From the NCBI GenBank assembly GCA_029216955.1, contig JANAVB010003400.1, positions 20,099,988-20,163,987 on the forward strand: a stretch of 64,000 nt of DNA, read 5' to 3'. This DNA is from Iris pallida (Eukaryota; Streptophyta; Magnoliopsida; Asparagales; Iridaceae). The position numbers were made by a program, and so were the translations under genes. Below, in pieces: positions 57,621-64,000 of this stretch (within the stretch, counting starts at the first letter, position 1; each line of letters starts with the position of its first letter). The notes beneath the pieces are model-generated. The model was given only the letters and a program-made list of their open reading frames with translations, was not told the DNA's origin and ran no database searches.

Positions 57621-58026
57621 ATTTAAATCAATCTGATATGATATCAATCATGATTTAATTCCAATCTTCTCTGCAAGAGGAGGTTTAAATAAACCAATTG
57701 GGGTGAACCCATGCTTCCTGTACCTCTGGTGAGGACTAAGTGCTGCTGTGCTTCTAGGGCGACGAGTAGACCGTGCTTCTGGAGACGACGGAACCTCTAT
57801 GCTGTCAGGCTACGAGTGGACTTAGCTTCAAATGACGACGAGACTTCTGTGCATATAGAGCAACTTATAAATTGTGTTTCAGGCTACCAGAGTCACTGTG
57901 CTGTAGACGACAAGTAGGTTTGTGCTTCAGGTTGACGAGGTTACTGTGCTTTTGGAGCGACAGGTTGACTTGCATTAGTTGCGATGGGAGTTCCCAAGTC
58001 TCTTGTAGAGAAGTGACTTAAGCTTC
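57621..58026 (-). repeat. Element D right (5') LTR, second part
   Basis: Resumes D's LTR after E with the duplicated ATTTA and matches 15826-16205. Element H cuts it at GCTTC (58022-58026). The rest lies beyond the window. Confidence 0.87.
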
Positions 58027-58574
58027 TGTCACGCCCCAGTCCCAACATACTTGGAACTAGATACGTATCATGCCAGCTGTATACATACGAGTATAAGAGA
58101 TATTTGTATGTATACATAAGCTGTGAAATGTAGAAAGCCATGACAAACTAAATAAATCTCATCCACAGTTACTAAGGTTTAATGATATGATCAAATAGTC
58201 ATTTGTACAAACGTTGGACGGAGACATATCCGCTACCAACAAATTTAAATAAGAAGAAATATACAAATAAATGATTTGGTCGAGCGAAGCAAATGACGAG
58301 TCCAAGAGTAATCATCACGAAGGAAGGAAGACATGGCCTTTGCTAGAGCACCTGCAAGAAATCACGAAACACACACCTGGAGAGATCACCAGGTCCTCAG
58401 AGGGACGTAACAAGACACATAATATCATGCCAATAAACTGAATAATAAAAGCTCAACAAAAAAGTATACATGAGTAAAGGTTCCTAACCATTCTAGGTGG
58501 AATAATGCACTTTAGAAGACAACGTTCTATGCAGGAGCTTAGGTGTTCAGCATAGATGGAGAGAGAGAGTGGCA

Positions 58575-58680
58575 GAAGGTAGCGCTCATAAGAGACACTA
58601 TCGGCCATGGCCAGAAAGTAGCGCTCATCCGAGTCACTATCGGCCCCGGGGCATACGAGACACTATCGGCCCAAATCTAT
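58575..58680. repeat. Short tandem repeat in element H LTR
   Basis: Two and a half copies of a near-45-bp unit with AGCGCTCAT and CACTATCGGCC. Another CpG-rich repeated word in an otherwise AT-rich LTR. Confidence 0.7.
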
Positions 58681-59699
58681 GTGTGTACTGAACATGTAGC
58701 CCCTACGCTAATAACTGTCTCCTCCCTCCCTATGATACTATCATGTGTCGCCTCCATGATACTGTTTGATCTTTAATAACTGCCAAGTCTTCTACGCAAT
58801 CTATTGGCAGTTATATCCTAATGCACGACCTGTACGCACCGATGTACGGTCGATACGCAAGTCCGAAGCTATATACAACACACACAACCCGTGGTACATT
58901 GTGACAGTTTATGAGATGCTCTAAACACACGGTAGTCCCTTAACTCTAAGCCAATTGCATAAAATATAGTAATTTGCATCTACATAGAGTTTTGAAAGAA
59001 CAACTTGATAAAAAATAAAACATGCATGATATTGAACAAGAAATTTAAACAGTAAAGGTAAGGTGTCTTGCCTGGTAGTGGGCCTGGAGTGATGCTATGA
59101 TCCGACAAGTCCGAGTAGTCCATTAGCCAAGATTGATGTACAAGGTTCCGAAATTCACGAGATAAATAGGAAAGGAAGATTAGTCATGATTGAGACTTTC
59201 TAATCTAAGAGATTTTAAAAAGAAATATCTTAATATAAAAATATATTTTTATCTAGAAAACTATTTGGATATTACAAAAACTTAAAACTAGATTTTATTA
59301 GAAAAATTTGATTTAGAAAAAAAATACTTTTAAAAACCAAAAAATCTTTTGGCTAATTTCTAAGTTTTTGTCAAACTAATATTTTAGATTGAATTTATAT
59401 TTTCAAAAATATTTTTAGATGAATACAACATAATTTTAGAAATTCTCCAAGGGTAAAACCCTACTTTGAGAACTATAATTTTGACAAATAATTTATTTTG
59501 CATAGATAGAAAATTTTGCGTTAATAACTCATAGCCCTTATTATATTTCTTTTTACACAAGTAGTTTTTATCTACTTTACTTAATAAAATATTTAACATA
59601 AATAATTTGTACTAATAATACAACAATAATAAAGATCCTAATAATATTTAAGTTCATTTATCAAATCATTATACAACAAATGTTCTTACTAACATTAAA

Positions 59700-59795
59700 C
59701 AAAACAATTATTAATAATAAATATAACAATCATAATAAGAATAATAATAATACTAATAATAATGATAATAATATTAATATTAATGATATAAATCT
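59700..59795. repeat. AAT-type microsatellite in element H LTR
   Basis: AATAAT/AATATT-rich run with imperfect units. No gene. Confidence 0.85.
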
Positions 59796-59849
59796 CAAAA
59801 ATCTATACTGCTTTCCTCCCAAACTTCACAGTAAGAGAGAAAGAGAGAG

Positions 59850-60650
59850 AGAGATGGGAAAGAAAAGGATCGGGAGGGTTCTCACCAACGATTGGCTCCG
59901 GCGCGGTGACCGGCTCGGCTGGGAGGGCGCGCTGAGGAACTCCGGTATGGCGGAGCGCTCCTGCTGTTCCGGTGGAACGACGGAAGGACCTGGGCGGAGG
60001 AGTCGCCGGAACGCCGGGGAACGGATGGTGGTGCGCGGATTCGGTGCTCCGTTTGGGGAAGCTACCGTGCGCGGGAAGCGAGGAGGTGCCGGAGGATCTT
60101 GCCGCGGTGACGGGAGCTCCTGTACCGGCCAAGGAGGAAGGGGTAAGCCGGTGGCGACGGGGCTCGAGGCGGAGTAGAAAGTCGGAGGCTAGTCATGTCG
60201 GTGCGACGTCCGGTGGCGGTGGCTCGGCTGAGAGCTGCAGCGTCGGGTGCTGCGGCTTTAGGGTCAGGACGGAGGTTAGGGTTCCTTCTTCTTCTTCTAT
60301 TCTGTTGTGGTCATCGTGGTGACAGTGGTAGTAGTTTTTGGGAAGTCGCCGGAGATATTGGCGGTGACGGTGGCTTGATGGCTGGGTTCGGGGTTGGTAA
60401 GGGGTGGTGTCAGGGACGGCCAGGGGTCCTGGTGGTGCCGTCGGGGCGACGATGGTGAGTTTTGGCGACTGCGGTTGCTTGGCCCGGTTGTCGTGGCCGA
60501 GCGCAGTGGCGGTGATAATGGTTGTGGGGTTGATGGGAAAATGATGGTTGTCTGTGTTTATTGTCGGAGAAGGAGGCCGCGATGGCGACTACGGTGGTGG
60601 TTGATGGCTGGGAAGGCGACGACCAAGGAGAGGGTGATGCATGGTCGAAA
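59850..60650 (-). other. GC-rich stretch in element H LTR leader
   Basis: CpG-dense and proline/arginine-rich if translated in either direction, unlike the AT-rich rest of the LTR. On the minus strand it begins about 240 nt after the TATA box and ends at a donor-like GTTG|GTGAGA near 59880, followed by a CT-rich run. It could be a GC-rich first exon or leader. Open frames on both strands follow from base composition; I recognise no protein. Confidence 0.45.
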
Positions 60651-61536
60651 AGAGAAGAGAGTGAGTCCGTGTCGTGATGTCGACACGGACACAGGAGTTT
60701 GTTTAGAGGTTAGGCTTATGATGGCGTTGGTGATCTATCCTGCGAGACACGGGAAGACGTCGAGTCCGGGGTTGTCGGACGGAACAATTTGTAACTGTAA
60801 TGGAGAAAAATATAGTGGATGGGAGGCACAAACACGATGCACAATCTGTGGATGGTAGAAAATATGGATGAGTACCTCACCTTATATAGGAGGTGGGAAT
60901 TCCCAGTTGGATAAGAACTTAAAATGGTTTAAACCCCGATGGATAATTTCATCTTTAATTTAAATTAATACTAAAATTTCAAATCCAATCCAAATTTAAA
61001 TCATAGATAAACTCACCATTAAATTTAAACTCCATTTAAAATAAAAGCTTTTCCAATATAATTTACCATAATTAATTTAATTTAAACCAAAATAATATTT
61101 TAAAATAGTTTTTCGGATAATAAAATATTAATATTAATTAAATTTCGAAAATAGAATAAATTTATATGTCTCGTATAAAATGAACATTTACATAAAACCT
61201 CATTTTTAAACTATTATTTATATAAACTCCCATGATGTAAAATAAAGTTTTGGAAATTCCAAATGCGACGCATTTTACAACTTTAAGTAATCGAAAATAT
61301 TTATTATTTATTATTTGAAAAACCAAGATTTATAAAATAAAATATTTTTACAAAATATGTACCTCGCACATATCCACTCGACGAGACATACGAAAAATGC
61401 GAACTCGTGCACGACGTCCCATACGACAAGTTCGTACGCGACGTATAATACGACTATGCGACGTACAAATACCAAGTAAAAATTTTAAATACTCAATTTA
61501 TAAAAAAAATTAAAGTAGAAATTTAGGGGGTTTACA

Positions 61537-64000
61537 TCCTACCCAACTTACAAGAATTCATCATCAAAATTTAGGAATAGGTAGGGTACAAGAGTTTAAC
61601 GAACAAGAAGTATGAACAATTCATTAGATGAGGCAAGGAAAAGATGGCTATCATAATGTGCATTTAGAAAGTCATGAATTAGATAATTATGAACTTAATT
61701 CACAAATATGGTAATGGATAAGGGTCGCTAACTAAGGCAAACACAAATCGAGAAATAGTAAGGCATCGGGTAGATCAAAGGACTAATTGGAAGATATGGT
61801 TCATTGAGAAAATATGGTTGTATAGGTTTGGATTTGATTAAGGAATTGATTTGAATCGTTTCTTAAGTCTCAAGAATGATTAGAAGTCATGATAATGAAT
61901 CTAGTGTCACGAGGAGGACGATTAACTCAAGATGGGGTTACAGTCACATCGGTTGGTAACTGGCTAACTATCTTGGCAATAGACAGTGGACAACTAAGAG
62001 AATATCAAGTACGGGTGTTTGTCTTTCTAAAACAGGCGAAAGGCAAAAATAAAGAGTTCATAGAAGACATGAATTCGAATGAGTGGTTTAAAGACGACTG
62101 AATAAGTTCCAAAAAGTGTTGCCAAGGCAGTCGCGGGTGAGACTCTAGGGCCAAGTTTGACTATGTCTCCATACGCATAGAATAATATATGAAAAGCGAA
62201 CCGAAGTACAATAGGTTGATCAGACCATCATGTACCGGTTCTGATTAGACAATATGTTAGTGGGAGCGACCCAATAAAATATGTCGTGATCAAGCTTGAT
62301 AAGAAAATAAGCTTGCAAAATTTATGCTAAGTTAGCATTAAAAATAGTCAAAGTATAAGTAAGGGACCATGATAAAGGGAATTAAATAGTCCAAGGTTCT
62401 TTAAAAATCAAATCTTGCCCAAAGTTTGGGCCTATACAGTCGGCTTGGTTGACTAGATAAGTTAGGTCCACTGAATTCTATGGTCCAAGTGAACCTATCA
62501 ATGTGGTCCACAAAAATATTGGTTAGGTCGTGAGGTATTCTACCCAACTTACAAGAGTTAAACTAGTAGTGTGATGGATAATGAGTTAAGCAATCAAGGT
62601 AAGGCACAAAATTAAGCATTAAAGGAAATCAAGTAGAACATCATCACATATCAGGTTGAAAGAATTTAGTCGAGATTGAGTCCCTAAGTAAAGTCAGGAA
62701 GTATTTTGGTGTCGTGGTAGAGGTTATAGCTTAGCCATTTTGACCAGAAAGTCATATCAAGAAAATAGTGTACAAGGAGACGAGTTTTAGTAGGACATGA
62801 TATATCTACATGAAGGTGGGCTCGTCTAGGTCTTGCATATGGAATTTGTTGGAAGGAAAAGTCTAGTGTTGTGCTCCAAATATCCAAGTCATGGTAAAGG
62901 ACACAAAAGAATTCAAAATAGAAAGTGGGAGTTCATGAGATAATGATCAACGCACAAAATAAATGACTAAGCTAAAGCATAAAATAATGATAATTCAGAT
63001 TCTAGTAAATCAAGGTAAAATAAGTTAGAAATACAATTTCTAAAGATATGATAACCACTTAGATGGAGTATGATTAAGGAACAATCTAATCATTTCTCAA
63101 GTTTCAAATGATTAGAAAGTCACGATAAAAGCTAGATTTGAGGGAATGTCGAGTGAGTCAAGATTGAAATATAACCACATGATTTTGTAGATGACTAACA
63201 ACACTTGTGTATATGCTACTATCATGGCCATGAGGGATATGACAATTAGCGTGGAATCCTTCTAACCCATTAGGGTTATCATGGTGGCCTATCATTAAAA
63301 TTTAAAAACTCAAGTCGCCTTCAAAAAGTTTCTAATTAAGTTTTCCAAAATGAACAAGCATAAGTTGTATTCACTCCAAGCTGTCTAATTTAATCATGAT
63401 TAAACGTTTAATCCCTTCCATAAATCTCCAAGTGAACTTTCATCACGTTACTACTAAATTCTTTTTTTTCTCAAGATTTAATGTTTTCACTCCAACCTTC
63501 GACTCAAGAGTTCATAAACCATGAATCTATAAAAAAAATTCAATATTTCTTAATGACTTTAAAACTCCAAAAAATCCTCAAGTTAGATCCTTAGCATATC
63601 ATGAGCAATCTAAAAAATTTTGCTCAATATTTTAACGCACTCATCAATCATAACCTCAATTCTAATTCAAACAAACATAATCTCAACTTTTAAATGGTAA
63701 TCCCTTTAATCAATCCAAATGACTTTTCATTACATCGTTAGTAACTTTTCCAAAAATTTAATATTAGCAATTCATTTTTTTATTAAAACTCAATACTAAA
63801 AAAAATTTAATCAAAATTTGATATCCATAATCACAACTTTTTAAACCCAAAAATCTAAATAGATTTGTAAATCCTCAATCAAATGACACGATTTCAAATT
63901 TGAAATTTTTCTCAACAATCGTCTCCATTTCTTCCAAATATTTTAAACCAAAATTTCAATATCACTACTTCAAACATGAAATTCAAAATTTCATGAACTT
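61537..64000 (-). other. Element H interior, no recognisable coding
   Basis: AT-rich. After the PPT (61537-61556) no integrase, chromodomain or other motif can be read on the minus strand, and only short ORFs exist on either strand. A second PPT-like stretch, TCTACCCAACTTACAAG, lies at about 62538. The coding region is decayed, absent or further right. Confidence 0.5.

Larger units (their letters stand above)
15123..58026 (-). mobile_element. Element D: pol-deleted Tat-lineage element, split by B and E, cut by H, running off the window
   Basis: D's left LTR is 15123-16542 plus 38941-39276. Its interior is 39277-45812. Its right LTR is 45813-46498 plus 57621-58026 and continues beyond H. The LTR halves match each other across the insertions: the sequence around 15825 continues smoothly from 46498 to 57621. 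D keeps gag, protease and the integrase C-terminus but lacks RT, both RNase H domains, the integrase core and the antisense gene. Non-autonomous. Confidence 0.85.
58027..61536 (-). repeat. Element H 3' LTR
   Basis: 3510 bp. The minus-strand TATATAA at 60882-60888 marks the promoter. U3 (61536-60890) holds a cluster of CGACGTA/ATACGAC words at about 61365-61460. The transcribed part begins with a GC-rich stretch (59850-60650), then AT-rich repeats. Around 58575-58680 a 40-bp unit with AGCGCTCAT and GACACTATCGGCC occurs about 2.5 times. Confidence 0.75.
58027..64000 (-). mobile_element. Element H: Tekay-like element inserted in D's right LTR, running off the window
   Basis: The left end TGTCACGCCCC is the minus-strand LTR end. 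The LTR runs to 61536 (minus start TGTAAACCCCC). Next to it the minus strand reads CTTGTAAGTTGGGTAGGA, matching the Tekay 3' PPT of element E. So this is the 3' LTR and first interior part of a minus-oriented element. The left TSD is GCTTC (58022-58026); its partner is not in view. Confidence 0.75.

Noticed and set aside
59680..60858. Long overlapping ORFs on both strands in the GC-rich part of H
   Set aside because: High GC makes stops rare in all frames. Proline/arginine/glycine composition on both strands points to base composition, not a gene.
61889..62101. 70-codon plus-strand ORF in element H interior
   Set aside because: It is the longest clean ORF there, but I recognise no motif and it runs against the element. 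Chance is likely for this length.

Overview
The window is repeat DNA from a seed plant, probably a flowering plant. Every recognisable coding stretch belongs to an LTR retrotransposon or to a gene carried inside one. I found no rRNA, tRNA, CRISPR array or independent host gene. The plant signs are Tat-lineage Ty3/gypsy elements with a second (archaeal-type) RNase H, an Arg-tRNA-like primer binding site, Tekay/Del-type chromovirus 3' ends, and a protein that looks like the plant mobile domain (PMD). I cannot name the species.

The layout is a set of nested insertions, most of them fixed by 5-bp target-site duplications (TSDs). Element A (1-14944, minus strand, left LTR off the window) is a Tat-type element. 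Element D (from 15123, minus) starts 178 bp further right and is split by three insertions. Element B (16543-38940, minus, Tat-type) sits in D's left LTR. B itself carries solo LTR F (17049-19980, in B's left LTR, TSD GGTGT) and solo LTR C (23691-27612, in B's antisense gene, TSD GTGTC). D's right LTR is broken by element E (46499-57620, plus, TSD ATTTA) and by element H (58027 to beyond 64000, minus). By eye the two LTRs of B and of D differ by roughly 8 percent and those of E by 2-3 percent, which fits the nesting order.

A and B share a plan. gag-protease-RT-RNase H-aRNase H-integrase runs on the minus strand from an 18-nt PBS. Between integrase and the left LTR lies a gene on the opposite strand, with a PMD-like domain, basic nuclear-localisation-like stretches, an acidic stretch and a C-terminal coiled coil. 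It has two introns, both phase 1, at matching places in A and B. D has lost this gene and also the RT-to-integrase core. E has 4.5-kb LTRs but only about 2 kb of interior, coding for gag alone, so it depends on pol supplied by others.

Three points deserve most attention: (1) the intron-containing antisense PMD gene; (2) arrays of short CpG-containing motifs, a different motif in each element family, in the LTRs and, in B, also before the antisense promoter and in the gag leader; (3) a short acidic peptide in the LTRs of C and E whose reading frame is conserved across a predicted intron.
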